A stretch of 64,000 nucleotides of DNA, taken from the NCBI GenBank assembly GCA_030696305.1, contig JAUYSP010000003.1, forward strand, positions 29,415 through 93,414. The letters are read 5' to 3'. The DNA comes from Legionellaceae bacterium (lineage in GTDB: Bacteria; Pseudomonadota; Gammaproteobacteria; Legionellales; Legionellaceae). Position numbers and translations under genes: made by a program. Under the pieces are notes generated by a model. It ran no database searches, was not told the DNA's origin, and saw only the letters and a list, made by a program, of their open reading frames with translations. Below, piece by piece: positions 54,679 to 63,931 of this stretch. Within the stretch, counting starts at the first letter, position 1; each line of letters opens with the position of its first letter.

Positions 54679-55128
54679 CTAATTGGCGATTTTCCATGAC
54701 CCGCCCGGTTGGCGACAGGCTTTCCCATACACTTTTTCTGTTTTTCCGCCTATCGTTGCATAAGTCACATACTCACGACAAGGCTGTTCTTGCACGTAAT
54801 ACGTTTTAGTCGGTTGAACACGGTACTGATTACCATTATCAGGATTCTTCCAACCAACCGATTTTCCAACAGGTGCTGTTTCTAATGCATTTTGCATTTC
54901 CATACGATCTTGGCGATCCATATATTTACCAATGTGACCACCAAGGTAAGCACCTAATAACGCACCACCGGCAGCAGCGGCCACTTGGCCGGCTCCACTT
55001 CCGAACTGACTACCAAGTAGACCACCTACCACACCACCAGCTACTGTTCCCACACCCTCATTATTAACAGGACCGCAGGCTGTTAATATGGTCGAAAACG
55101 ATAAGACAACTATAGCTATTTTCTTCAT
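54679..55128 (-). CDS. RT0821/Lpp0805-type surface lipoprotein with glycine zipper
   Basis: A 149-aa lipoprotein with signal peptide and lipobox LTAC (Cys18). A glycine-zipper 2TM domain follows (GTVAGGVVGGLLGSQFGSGA and AAGGALLGAYLGGHIGKYMD), then a small C-terminal domain (VGKSVGWKNPDNGNQYRVQP, PCREYVTYATIGGKTEKVYG). This matches the 17-kDa-antigen-like family known from Rickettsia and Legionella. It is probably an outer-membrane lipoprotein of structural role. It is located between alr and etfB on the same strand. Confidence 0.88.
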   Translation of the reverse strand: MKKIAIVVLSFSTILTACGPVNNEGVGTVAGGVVGGLLGSQFGSGAGQVAAAAGGALLGAYLGGHIGKYMDRQDRMEMQNALETAPVGKSVGWKNPDNGNQYRVQPTKTYYVQEQPCREYVTYATIGGKTEKVYGKACRQPGGSWKIAN

Positions 55129-55141
55129 TTATGTTACCCCT

Positions 55142-56218
55142 TTACTTTCTAATAACGCGTCTCGAAACTTGGCAAAGCAATTCGTATGGAATTGTTCCTG
55201 CCGCTTGTGCAACAACCTCAACTGGAATATGTTTTCCCCATAACTCAACCTGATCATTAAGTTTTACATTTGGACAATCAGTCAGATCAATCGTTAACAT
55301 GTCCATTGAAACACGGCCAACAATTGGGGCTATATGGCCCGCAACATAGGTTGGTGTATTTAAGCCAATATGACGAGGATAACCATCACCGTACCCAACA
55401 GGCACGATACCAATCACTGATGGTTTTTCACTTCGCCAAGTACTACCATACCCTACTGATTCATACGCAGGGTAATGATGTATGCTGGTCACTTCTGACA
55501 TAAATTGCATCACTGGCTGTAATCCTAACTCATGTCCTGTTTGATTAGCAAACGGAGATACACCATACAACATAATACCAGGCCGAACAACATCTGCATG
55601 CGCTTTAGGTAGGGTTAAAATAGCTGCTGAATTTGCAATACTTCGAGTTATATCCACATGTTGGATTGTGATGGCGTTAAATTGCGCTAACTGATCCTTA
55701 TTTTTCTTTGCATGAGGTTCATCCGCACAGGCAAGATGAGTCATTAACCCAATATTGGATTCTACCCAAGGGCAATTGGTTAACGCTTGAATCACATCTA
55801 TAACTTCCTCTATCGCAAAGCCTAAACGATGCATGCCAGTATCTACTTTTACCCATATTTTTAATTTACTAGGCATTGGCGTAGCTAAAATCCAATCTAA
55901 TTGTATTTTTTGATGTATCACGCATTGTAATTGCAAACGAGCTACTGTTTGCAATTCTTCGGGACTAAAAATTCCCTGAAACAAAATGCACTCACAATTA
56001 TGACTTAATTTACGAACCTCGATGGCCTCTTCAATACACGCAACCCCAAACGCATACACCTGCTTTTCAATTACGGGTAAAACACTGGATAGACCACAGC
56101 CATATGCGTTGGCTTTTACCATCGCAATAATTTTTTTGTCTTTAACGTGTTGTTTAATAATATTAACATTATGCAATAACGCATCAGAATCAACATAAAG
56201 ACAAGTAGGTCTCGACAC
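55142..56218 (-). CDS. alr: Alanine racemase
   Basis: A 358-aa PLP enzyme making D-alanine for peptidoglycan. Lys35 in MVKANAYGCGL binds PLP, VDTGMHRLGF is present, and the catalytic Tyr lies in the YESVGYGSTW region. The C-terminal beta domain has GRVSMDMLTIDLTDCP and ends LLCQVSRRVIRK. The start is a GTG at 56218 directly after the dnaB stop (TAAGTG), with AAGGGG ahead, so alr is translationally coupled to dnaB. The dnaB-alr pair is common in gammaproteobacteria. Confidence 0.95.
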   Translation of the reverse strand: MSRPTCLYVDSDALLHNVNIIKQHVKDKKIIAMVKANAYGCGLSSVLPVIEKQVYAFGVACIEEAIEVRKLSHNCECILFQGIFSPEELQTVARLQLQCVIHQKIQLDWILATPMPSKLKIWVKVDTGMHRLGFAIEEVIDVIQALTNCPWVESNIGLMTHLACADEPHAKKNKDQLAQFNAITIQHVDITRSIANSAAILTLPKAHADVVRPGIMLYGVSPFANQTGHELGLQPVMQFMSEVTSIHHYPAYESVGYGSTWRSEKPSVIGIVPVGYGDGYPRHIGLNTPTYVAGHIAPIVGRVSMDMLTIDLTDCPNVKLNDQVELWGKHIPVEVVAQAAGTIPYELLCQVSRRVIRK

Positions 56219-57601
56219 TTAATTTTCCCCTTGATAACCACTAAATGCCAAATCTTCAAAACGGGTATATTTACCCAAAAATGCAACACGAACTTTACCA
56301 ATCGGTCCATTCCGTTGCTTAGCAATAATAATTTCAGCAGATCCTTTGTCTGGACTGTCTTCATTATAAACTTCATCTCGATAAATAAAGCAGATTAAAT
56401 CGGCGTCTTGCTCGATCGCTCCTGATTCTCTTAAATCAGACATAACAGGACGCTTGTCTTGCCGTTGCTCCAAACTTCGATTCAACTGAGACAAGGCAAT
56501 AACTGGTACATGTAGCTCTTTCGCCAAAGATTTTAAACTACGAGAAATTTCCGAGATTTCAGCCGTACGATTATCTGCTTTAAACCCAGGCACTTTCATC
56601 AACTGTAAATAATCCACGATAATTAAACCCAATTGACCATGTTCTTTCATAATACGCCGAGCTCGCGACCTCATCTCGACCGGGCTTAAAGCAGGCGTAT
56701 CATCAATAAATAACGATGCCTCGGATAACATATGTACGGCCGAGGTTACTCGAGGCCAATCGTCATCGTTTAATTTACCCGTTCGAATACGATGTTGATC
56801 AATTCGTCCCAATGAGGACATCATTCTCATAGCTAATGAGTCCGATGGCATTTCCATTGAAAAAACGAGTACGGGTTCAGAACCTTTGATTGCCGCATGT
56901 TCAGCGATATTCATAACCAATGTAGTTTTACCCATAGATGGCCGACCAGCCACAATCACCAAATCAGAACGCTGTAAACCAGACGTCATTTCATCTAAAT
57001 CTGTTAATCCGGTAGCAAGTCCGGTAATTGTATCTCCACTATGATAAAGCGCATCAATTCGTTCGACAGCTCGGGATAAAACACTTTTAATAACTTCAGG
57101 GCCACCTTCTCCCGCTGTTTGTTCCGCAATTGCAAAAACCTTTTTTTCAGCAAAATCCAGTAATTCAGGAACCTCTCGATTGCCAGGATTATAAGCAGAA
57201 TCTGCAATTTCCGTTGCCACAGCAATTAATTGTCGCTGCACTGATTTTTCACGAACAATATCGGCATACGCTGACACATTGGCAACACTAGGTGTATTAT
57301 TGGCTAGTTCAAATAGATAAGCCTCTCCACCCGAGTCATCCAAATCATTATTTGATTTTAGCGTATCTAAAAGTGTCACAACATCAAAAGGTTGACTTTT
57401 ATTAGATAAATTCAATATCGCTCGAAATAAAACACGGTGTTCCGTCCGATAAAAATCCGCTTCGCATAATTTTGTAGCGATTTTATCCCACGCTTGATTA
57501 TCGAGCATAAGGCCACCAATGATAGCCTGCTCCGCTTCAACAGAATGAGGAGGACGCTTCAAAGGGTCAATCGTTTTTTTTCGTGCTTGCAAATCAATCA
57601 T
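56219..57601 (-). CDS. dnaB: Replicative DNA helicase DnaB
   Basis: A 460-aa hexameric 5'-3' helicase that unwinds the replication fork. The N-terminal primase-interacting domain includes PPHSVEAEQAIIGGLMLDNQ, and the RecA-like motor has Walker A VAGRPSMGKTTLVMNIAEHA, LGLIIVDYLQLMKVPG and the arginine-finger region HVPVIALSQLNRSLEQRQDK. No intein interrupts the gene. It is the first gene before alr. Upstream, the gap 57602-57869 carries one end of the GGGTCT repeat. Confidence 0.97.
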   Translation of the reverse strand: MIDLQARKKTIDPLKRPPHSVEAEQAIIGGLMLDNQAWDKIATKLCEADFYRTEHRVLFRAILNLSNKSQPFDVVTLLDTLKSNNDLDDSGGEAYLFELANNTPSVANVSAYADIVREKSVQRQLIAVATEIADSAYNPGNREVPELLDFAEKKVFAIAEQTAGEGGPEVIKSVLSRAVERIDALYHSGDTITGLATGLTDLDEMTSGLQRSDLVIVAGRPSMGKTTLVMNIAEHAAIKGSEPVLVFSMEMPSDSLAMRMMSSLGRIDQHRIRTGKLNDDDWPRVTSAVHMLSEASLFIDDTPALSPVEMRSRARRIMKEHGQLGLIIVDYLQLMKVPGFKADNRTAEISEISRSLKSLAKELHVPVIALSQLNRSLEQRQDKRPVMSDLRESGAIEQDADLICFIYRDEVYNEDSPDKGSAEIIIAKQRNGPIGKVRVAFLGKYTRFEDLAFSGYQGEN

Positions 57602-57645
57602 AATTACCAGAGGAGATACGTGTTAAGACATTGTAATACTCAATA

Positions 57646-57661
57646 GGGTCTGTTGACAATT
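57646..57661. repeat. Solo end of the GGGTCTnTTGACAATT element
   Basis: GGGTCTGTTGACAATT here matches the terminal repeat of the elements at 37356 and 63931, and is preceded by TA as at 63931. The following bases do not match the rest of the element, so this is either a decayed copy or an isolated end. Confidence 0.6.
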
Positions 57662-57869
57662 AATTAAGCTCCTCATCAAAATCTCAATTTTATCTAACAT
57701 ATTCCAAAATTTAAAATTAACCGTAAACACTGATCTCATTAGAATTTATCACCAGCATAAATGGTTTAACCAGAATCTCAGAGACAGCCCAGGGCTTTCT
57801 ATACTTCTTAATAAACCTATGTAATAATTCTAAAAATCATAATATTTGACATTCATCCTAAGGGGCTTT

Positions 57870-59306
57870 GTGCAAACTATACAAGCAACCCATCCTGCCT
57901 CACTTCGAACATTCTTCGCAACAGAAATGTGGGAGCGGTATGGCTTTTATGTTGTACAAACATTATTAGCACTTTATCTTGCGCTACACTTCAAATGGCC
58001 CGACAAGAGGGTGTACGCATTAGTTGGCTCATTTACAGCCCTGACTTATCTTTCACCTGTAATTGGTGGCTGGATTGCAGATCATTTAATTGGTCAAAAA
58101 AGAGCGATACTAACAGGTGCTGCGGTGCTATGCGCGAGCTATTTTAGTATTAGCTTCATCACATCCGATACTCACTTGTGTCTTGCATTAGCCGGTATAG
58201 CAGTCGGTACAGGACTACTAAAGCCCAATATTTCGTCATTACTGGGTAATGAATATCCACCGGACTCACCCAATAGAGAAAGTGGTTTTACTATTTTTTA
58301 TATTGGGTTAACTACGGGGATTATTTTAGGTACTACGCTTCCGAGTTATTTAAGTGAACATTTTGGCTGGTCCATGGCATTTATAAGCGCTGCTATTGGA
58401 ATGGTGATTGCTGCTATGGTTTTTATCCAGGGCATTTATTGCTATAAAATTCGTGACTATAATGATTATCAATTTGATATTCAAAAAATTATTTTAGCTG
58501 TGGTATTAATGCTTTTGTTATGGATTGTATCATTTTATATTCTTAATTATCCAAAACTGGCAGATAGTGTATTCATCATCGTTGTGATTTTATCCGTTGT
58601 ATATTTTATTCATGCCATAAAAAACGAATCTAAAATCCAGGCAAATCAAACCATCGTCATTGGATTGCTTTGTATTATATCGATTTTATTTTGGTCATTT
58701 TATTTTCAAATGTTTTTGTCGTTAACGCTCTTTATTGTTCGGGTCGTCAACCCTACCGTTTTTGGCATCCAGTTCCCTCCTCCTTATTATGTGGGCATAC
58801 AAAGTATCGGTATGATCGTGTTAGGTTTGATTTTATCGCGAAGTAAAGTGACGCGATTAACACAAGCGCAACACGCTATTCGAACCGGGAATAAATTTTT
58901 AATTGCTATTTGTTGTATGACTATAGCATATGCACTAATTACAACTATATGTCACTTTAGCTTTCCTACCGGATTGTTATCGCCACTTTATTTAATACCC
59001 GCTTATTTAGTTATTTCATTAGCAGAATTACTTCTGTCTCCAGTAGGTTTATCGGCTGTTACTATCTTGGCCAGTCGAAAAAAAGTTAGCACGATGATGG
59101 GCATATTTTTTGTATCATTAGGCTTAGGGGCTTATTTATCCGGTAAGTTAGCCTCAATGACTGCAATAACGACCGATAACCTCTCCATAATTGATTTAAA
59201 AGCACATTACGCTACATCGTTTAGTTACCTACTCGCTATACTAGTAACCGCCACGCTGTTGTGTTCGATCATCAATTTTTTCATTAAGGTGCTCATGCGA
59301 AAATAG
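57870..59306 (+). CDS. POT/PTR2 family proton-dependent oligopeptide transporter
   Basis: A 478-aa integral membrane symporter with about 12-14 hydrophobic segments. The POT signature lies in FFATEMWERYGFYVVQTLLA, and the second family block is SPVIGGWIADHLIGQKRAIL with LKPNISSLLGNEYPP. It takes up di- and tripeptides with protons, useful to a host-associated bacterium with amino-acid needs. The frame extends to a TTG at 57846, but the GTG at 57870, with AAGGGG 5-10 nt ahead, is the better start (MQTIQATHPASLRTFF). It stands alone. Confidence 0.93.
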   Translation: MQTIQATHPASLRTFFATEMWERYGFYVVQTLLALYLALHFKWPDKRVYALVGSFTALTYLSPVIGGWIADHLIGQKRAILTGAAVLCASYFSISFITSDTHLCLALAGIAVGTGLLKPNISSLLGNEYPPDSPNRESGFTIFYIGLTTGIILGTTLPSYLSEHFGWSMAFISAAIGMVIAAMVFIQGIYCYKIRDYNDYQFDIQKIILAVVLMLLLWIVSFYILNYPKLADSVFIIVVILSVVYFIHAIKNESKIQANQTIVIGLLCIISILFWSFYFQMFLSLTLFIVRVVNPTVFGIQFPPPYYVGIQSIGMIVLGLILSRSKVTRLTQAQHAIRTGNKFLIAICCMTIAYALITTICHFSFPTGLLSPLYLIPAYLVISLAELLLSPVGLSAVTILASRKKVSTMMGIFFVSLGLGAYLSGKLASMTAITTDNLSIIDLKAHYATSFSYLLAILVTATLLCSIINFFIKVLMRK

Positions 59307-59429
59307 CATCAAAACACTCAAAATTTTTATTGACTTTACCTAAATATTTAAATAGCATGCCGTCAGATTAATAAACTTTCAATGGAAACAAAGTTTATTA
59401 ATTTCAAACCAACCAACAAGGGAATTGTT

Positions 59430-59492
59430 ATGAAAAACGTCTTTAGAATCTCTCTATCTCAAATTTATACCTTATCCAAGATCGCGACGTAA
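59430..59492 (+). other. Tiny ORF with a leader copied from the next gene
   Basis: A 20-codon frame (starting MKNVFRISLSQIY) follows CCAACCAACAAGGGAATTGTT. The gene at 59530 has almost the same leader (CCAACCGAATAAGGGATTATC) before its ATGAAA. It may be a leader peptide, a worn duplicate of the 5' end or chance. Translation is not proven. Confidence 0.35.
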
Positions 59493-59529
59493 CGCGTTTA
59501 TATCACGTCCAACCGAATAAGGGATTATC

Positions 59530-60387
59530 ATGAAACAAAAAACAATAAATACTATTATTGAATTGGCTATTACAGCCTATCATAAACGAGCCACGCCCAG
59601 CGAATTTGCCAAAGCTGCTGCACACAAAGCAACCTTTGAAGCCGCGGCTGCTCATCATGCCGAATTGGCTGATTTTGCGACATTAACGGCTGTTGCTGTA
59701 TTTTATATTGAAATAACCGACGCCGTCCATTTTTCAGCTAGAGTAACAGATAGAGCTGCTGACAAATTGGAAGCCGAGAAAAATTACCGTGCTGAATGGC
59801 AAGAATACTCATCCACCACTATACCTAAGCATGTAGTAAATAACTATTTTAGTACTATTGCAGAAAGTTCTGACAGAATAAGTCAAGCATTCAAAGAAGC
59901 CATTGCACCAACGTATGAATCGACCAGCGTTTTGAGTGTGGTTGCACGCAACAAAGCAAAACGAGCTGCACTATATAGTTATAGAGACACCTACGCTACA
60001 ACACGATCAGCTTATATTCGTGCTTTATTTATTGCTAACCAGAATAAAAGTGACCAGCATCAATTTGAGGCGTTCAAAAAAGAAATTTCTAACCGATTAA
60101 TGAAAGATCTTGCTTACGATAGAATTGATCCAGGTATTTTCTTAAAAACAATGGCTAGCATCTCGTTGCGTCTCTTGCTACTCCTTATATTACTAGCAGC
60201 CATTGGAGCGATTTTACTCGCTTCATTTCATGTTACTCCCATACCGTTCATACCCTTAATTTGCGCAGGCAGTGGTTCCTCGGCATTTACCCTTACAACA
60301 GGATTCGGTAGTTTTTTTGCCCGTAAGAGATGTACGCAAATTGAAGAGGAAAACGCTAATCGAGCAGAAGTTGCAATCGTCGCATAA
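59530..60387 (+). CDS. Uncharacterised protein with a C-terminal membrane hairpin (operon gene 1)
   Basis: A 285-aa protein with no recognised family. The first ~200 residues are helical and Ala-rich (EFAKAAAHKATFEAAAAHHA, ARVTDRAADKLEAEKNYRAE) and probably soluble. Two hydrophobic segments at about 213-265 (LRLLLLLILLAAIGAILLAS, then FIPLICAGSGSSAFTLTTGF) anchor the C-terminus, which ends in a basic/acidic tail. AAGGGA stands 6-11 nt ahead of the ATG. It is 20 nt upstream of a second membrane/coiled-coil gene, so the three genes 59530-62440 form an operon. Confidence 0.65.
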   Translation: MKQKTINTIIELAITAYHKRATPSEFAKAAAHKATFEAAAAHHAELADFATLTAVAVFYIEITDAVHFSARVTDRAADKLEAEKNYRAEWQEYSSTTIPKHVVNNYFSTIAESSDRISQAFKEAIAPTYESTSVLSVVARNKAKRAALYSYRDTYATTRSAYIRALFIANQNKSDQHQFEAFKKEISNRLMKDLAYDRIDPGIFLKTMASISLRLLLLLILLAAIGAILLASFHVTPIPFIPLICAGSGSSAFTLTTGFGSFFARKRCTQIEEENANRAEVAIVA

Positions 60388-60407
60388 AAAAACTTAAGGA
60401 GAAAAAA

Positions 60408-61286
60408 ATGGATCCAATTTCAATAGGAGCAGGTATCGTTGTCGTTTCATATTTAGTGCCACTGATCATATCATGCGTCGGCGGAGCAGTGATGATTATT
60501 GTCACGGCCCTAGGTGTACGGTGGTATTACAAAAAAGAAGGAGACAAAGATAAAGAGTTAGCGCAATCCTATAAAGAACAACATAACAGAGAGAAAGCAA
60601 CTCGAGAAAATATATCAAGAGTAGTAGCTGAAGCAGGTATTGATTTACAAACGCTTTTATCCCTTTCAAATGAACAGCAAAAAGTATTTAAATTAGCGAT
60701 CAGCGAATTTATTACTCATATTCAAGACAGCCACCAAACGACTCAAAAATTGAATCAAGTAGCCGAATCCATCCAAGTAGTAGCAGATAAGACAACAAAT
60801 CAATCGGAACTTTTGAGCACTGAATTAGATATAATTAAATCGGAGCTATCAAATATTTACCAAAAACTTAAATTAACTGAGGCTGCTTTATCTAGTCGAG
60901 AAAAAGAGTTACATGAAACAATTTTGAAACTTCGGCAAGCAGAATCAATAAATAGTGAAAGAATACAAAATGATATACACATTCAGCAGTTTGCTAGACA
61001 GATCGATCAGGTTCAACATGATGAGCTACACACACTGCTCGAAAAAAACACTAATTTGTGTGCCACGATCGAAACCCTTAATAAAACAATTATTGCATTG
61101 CATGCGACCCTGTCAAAAAGTGATGAAACCAATCATCGATATTTAAATGAAATCCAAACGCTACTGGCCAATAATAAACGACTCTCTGAGACCATTGATA
61201 AATTAACCCGTTCCATAGAAAACGACAACAGACCCAATGAATCAGCAGCATATGTTCATGGTTATCAACCAACACTATTTAAATAA
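60408..61286 (+). CDS. Membrane-anchored coiled-coil protein (operon gene 2)
   Basis: A 292-aa protein of unknown family. A short N-terminus leads to one or two membrane segments at about 9-42 (VVVSYLVPLIISCVGGAVMI). A positively charged stop (RWYYKKEGDKDKEL) follows, then a long heptad-rich coiled coil of ~230 residues (SELLSTELDIIKSELSNIYQ, ETLNKTIIALHATLSKSDET). The end is short and polar. An AAGGAG 8-13 nt ahead gives a strong RBS. Topology suggests a cytoplasmic rod attached to the membrane if it stays in the bacterium. Confidence 0.7.
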   Translation: MDPISIGAGIVVVSYLVPLIISCVGGAVMIIVTALGVRWYYKKEGDKDKELAQSYKEQHNREKATRENISRVVAEAGIDLQTLLSLSNEQQKVFKLAISEFITHIQDSHQTTQKLNQVAESIQVVADKTTNQSELLSTELDIIKSELSNIYQKLKLTEAALSSREKELHETILKLRQAESINSERIQNDIHIQQFARQIDQVQHDELHTLLEKNTNLCATIETLNKTIIALHATLSKSDETNHRYLNEIQTLLANNKRLSETIDKLTRSIENDNRPNESAAYVHGYQPTLFK

Positions 61287-61300
61287 TTGGGTGAATAAAT

Positions 61301-62440
61301 ATGATTAATTTGACTGAAAACCAGCATGACCACCACAATGAAACAGAAAAAAATGCGCAATTTTTACTGCTAACTATCAATCAATTAAAATTCACTACTG
61401 ATAAAGAGCTCGAACGTATTTATAGTCAAAAACGGGTCGTTGAAGAAACACAATCAAATTTAGACTTGCTACTCAAGCGTTATAATATTGAAAAAAGCTA
61501 CTTCGGGAGCGTTGCAGAATGGTATGGAAGTAAGGCGTGGTGGATAAAAATTTTTATTGGTCTCGCAATTACTGCAATTGGTGCAGCACTGGGCGTTTTA
61601 TGTCATACGCCCATCATCATAGCCATAGTAGCGGCTGTGATATATCTCTTTTTTACTTTTTTATTTATAGATCATTATAACGTAACCCACAAGCAAACAA
61701 AGCTATTATGTGAAGACATTTTAGAACTGGAGAAATCGCTCGGCGAAACCATTAAACATTACAATGAATTAGGTGAGCGTTTACAAAAAATATTTGAATC
61801 GCTGTATCAAATGAACACTCAAATGAGCTCAGATCTTCAGCAGTTTGAAACACAGATATCTGCTTTAAGGATGCAGATAGAGCAATACAATAAAATTATT
61901 GATAATTTATCCCAATCAGAGAAAAAAATTGTTGAAAGTTCTGAAATTATAGCCGAAAAACTAAATCATATGACGACAGATTCTTTATCGTATCGCCAAA
62001 TACTAGAACAAAGTTCTGACAATTTAATGTCAATGACCGAACAGGTATCCCAAGTTAACATCAACTTAAGAGAACAAACCGAATCACTGCGGATCGTACA
62101 GGAGCATTACCACCAGGAAACAGAATTGATTGCGAAAACAGCTGCACAAATGAATATCATCGTTGCTGCACTTCAAGACAAAAGCAACCAGGTATCAGAA
62201 TCCTATTCAAACAAAGAGGCGTACACTAAACTAATGAACGAAACCGACGCATTACTCCTTCTAACCGAAGAAAAATTACAATTGCATCAAGCAAAACACC
62301 CTGACGAACAATCGATAAACATATCAGAACAAGTCGATTTAGCAATTAAAGCAAGTATGCAGATCCAGGAGCGAGCGGAAACTGTTTTAAAGCAACATTC
62401 ACTGACAACATCGAACGAGGTCAATAGAACGTATCAATAA
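61301..62440 (+). CDS. Membrane coiled-coil protein with a central TM hairpin (operon gene 3)
   Basis: A 379-aa protein of unknown family. An N-terminal ~80-residue coiled coil is followed by SKAWWIKIFIGLAITAIGAA and IIIAIVAAVIYLFFTFLF, two adjacent membrane segments (about 80-130). A ~240-residue coiled coil rich in Gln, Glu and Ser follows (MNTQMSSDLQQFETQISALR, IVAALQDKSNQVSESYSNKE). It starts 14 nt after gene 2. The alternation of membrane hairpin and long heptads recalls methyl-accepting or SNARE-like architecture, but no signalling domain is seen. Confidence 0.7.
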   Translation: MINLTENQHDHHNETEKNAQFLLLTINQLKFTTDKELERIYSQKRVVEETQSNLDLLLKRYNIEKSYFGSVAEWYGSKAWWIKIFIGLAITAIGAALGVLCHTPIIIAIVAAVIYLFFTFLFIDHYNVTHKQTKLLCEDILELEKSLGETIKHYNELGERLQKIFESLYQMNTQMSSDLQQFETQISALRMQIEQYNKIIDNLSQSEKKIVESSEIIAEKLNHMTTDSLSYRQILEQSSDNLMSMTEQVSQVNINLREQTESLRIVQEHYHQETELIAKTAAQMNIIVAALQDKSNQVSESYSNKEAYTKLMNETDALLLLTEEKLQLHQAKHPDEQSINISEQVDLAIKASMQIQERAETVLKQHSLTTSNEVNRTYQ

Positions 62441-62542
62441 CCCACCTATATAGCGTAATACTACCCACTTTTGCTTATCTAGAGTATGCTTAGACTATCT
62501 GTATGGAAATCAATCGTAAATACCAGTTACAAGGAGCTTGTT

Positions 62543-63931
62543 ATGCTAAGGAAAAAGCAATTGCTTACAGCATGTATGCTGTTTCATATACATTTTAGTT
62601 ACAGTTATGCTGAAGCCCCCCCACCACCTTCAAGTTATATGCCAGTGGTTAGTAAAGAAGATTTTCAAACAACCGTCACACGGATGCAAAATGATAAAGC
62701 GTCTATTATGGCGCGTCATAAGAGTTTACTTAATGAGCGATATGATCTAAGCAACAGGCCCTCTGAGACCGTTACTATGACTGGTGGTAAGGCTGTACAA
62801 CAAGGAATTCGCGTTAAATTAGCACAAGATGTGACCTGGGATTCACTCGCTAATATGACCCCTGAGGACATTAAAACAAAAGGGTTATTTCCACGCGGTT
62901 TTTTACCGTTACCTCATCCGAATCATGCTGAAGGTGGCATGCTATTTCCTCAATTTGCGATAGATGCTATCAATAGAGACGAGCAACGAGACTTAACACG
63001 TTTTGATTTAGATTTTGATATCCCGGACCATTTTTTACCTAAGTTTCCTGCGCCTATGTTTTTAACCACCCGACCTGATCTAGGGGATGTTTCTCAAGGA
63101 CAACTGGTTAGCATTAACAATTATTTTCAATTATTTAATGGCATACTTAATCCTAAACAATTAGAAGGGCTTCGTTTATTAGTCACTCCCTTCCCTCAAC
63201 AACAATTTAATCAAACTGAAGATAGGCGAACAATAAAACCAAGTCGGGGTGTTGCTTGTCTTGATTGCCATACCAATGGGCACACAAACAAAGCAACCCA
63301 TTTAGTGGGCGATATCAGACCGCAAGAATTCCGACATCGAATTAATACACCTAGTTTGCGTGGTGTTAATATTCAACGATTATACGGTTCACAGCGTGCG
63401 TTAAAATCAGTCGAAGATTTTACCGAGTTTGAACAACGCGCAGCGTATTTTGATGGGGATCCTGTTATTGCGACTAAAAAAGGAGTAAATATTCTTGAAC
63501 GCGGCAGCCAAGTGCATTTTATGGCTGAATTTCAAGATATTTTGGATTTTCCACCCGCACCTAAATTAAGCTGGGATGGCATGCTTGACCCTAAAAAAGC
63601 AAGCCCAGCAGAATTAAGGGGCCAAGCCGTATTTTTTGGCAAAGGGAAATGTGCTACATGCCATACCCCGCCCTACTATACTGATAATAACATGCACAAT
63701 TTACAAACAGAGCGCTTCTTCAAACCCGAACTAGTTAATGGATTAATGGAAATCGGCGACGGCCCCATTAAAACCTTTCCTCTACGGGGAATAAAAGATA
63801 GCCCTCCTTATTTACACGATGGGCGGTTATTAACACTTGAAGATACTGTGGAATATTTTAATTTAATCTTAGAGCTTCATTTAGAGGGACAAGAAAAACA
63901 AGATTTAGTGAGTTTTATGCAGGCATTGTAG
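62543..63931 (+). CDS. Diheme cytochrome c peroxidase-like protein (CCP/MauG superfamily)
   Basis: A 462-aa exported protein with a signal peptide (MLRKKQLLTACMLFHIHFSY). Two c-type heme sites CLDCH and CATCH are separated by about 130 residues, with the family-typical SLRGVNIQRLYGS, FPLRGIKDSPPYLHDGRLLT and LEDTVEYFNLILELHLEGQE near the end. The superfamily reduces hydrogen peroxide or modifies other substrates in the periplasm. The frame extends to an ATG at 62486, but ATG 62543 has AAGGAG ahead and starts the signal peptide. The stop codon TAG shares its G with the first base of the repeat at 63931. Confidence 0.88.
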   Translation: MLRKKQLLTACMLFHIHFSYSYAEAPPPPSSYMPVVSKEDFQTTVTRMQNDKASIMARHKSLLNERYDLSNRPSETVTMTGGKAVQQGIRVKLAQDVTWDSLANMTPEDIKTKGLFPRGFLPLPHPNHAEGGMLFPQFAIDAINRDEQRDLTRFDLDFDIPDHFLPKFPAPMFLTTRPDLGDVSQGQLVSINNYFQLFNGILNPKQLEGLRLLVTPFPQQQFNQTEDRRTIKPSRGVACLDCHTNGHTNKATHLVGDIRPQEFRHRINTPSLRGVNIQRLYGSQRALKSVEDFTEFEQRAAYFDGDPVIATKKGVNILERGSQVHFMAEFQDILDFPPAPKLSWDGMLDPKKASPAELRGQAVFFGKGKCATCHTPPYYTDNNMHNLQTERFFKPELVNGLMEIGDGPIKTFPLRGIKDSPPYLHDGRLLTLEDTVEYFNLILELHLEGQEKQDLVSFMQAL

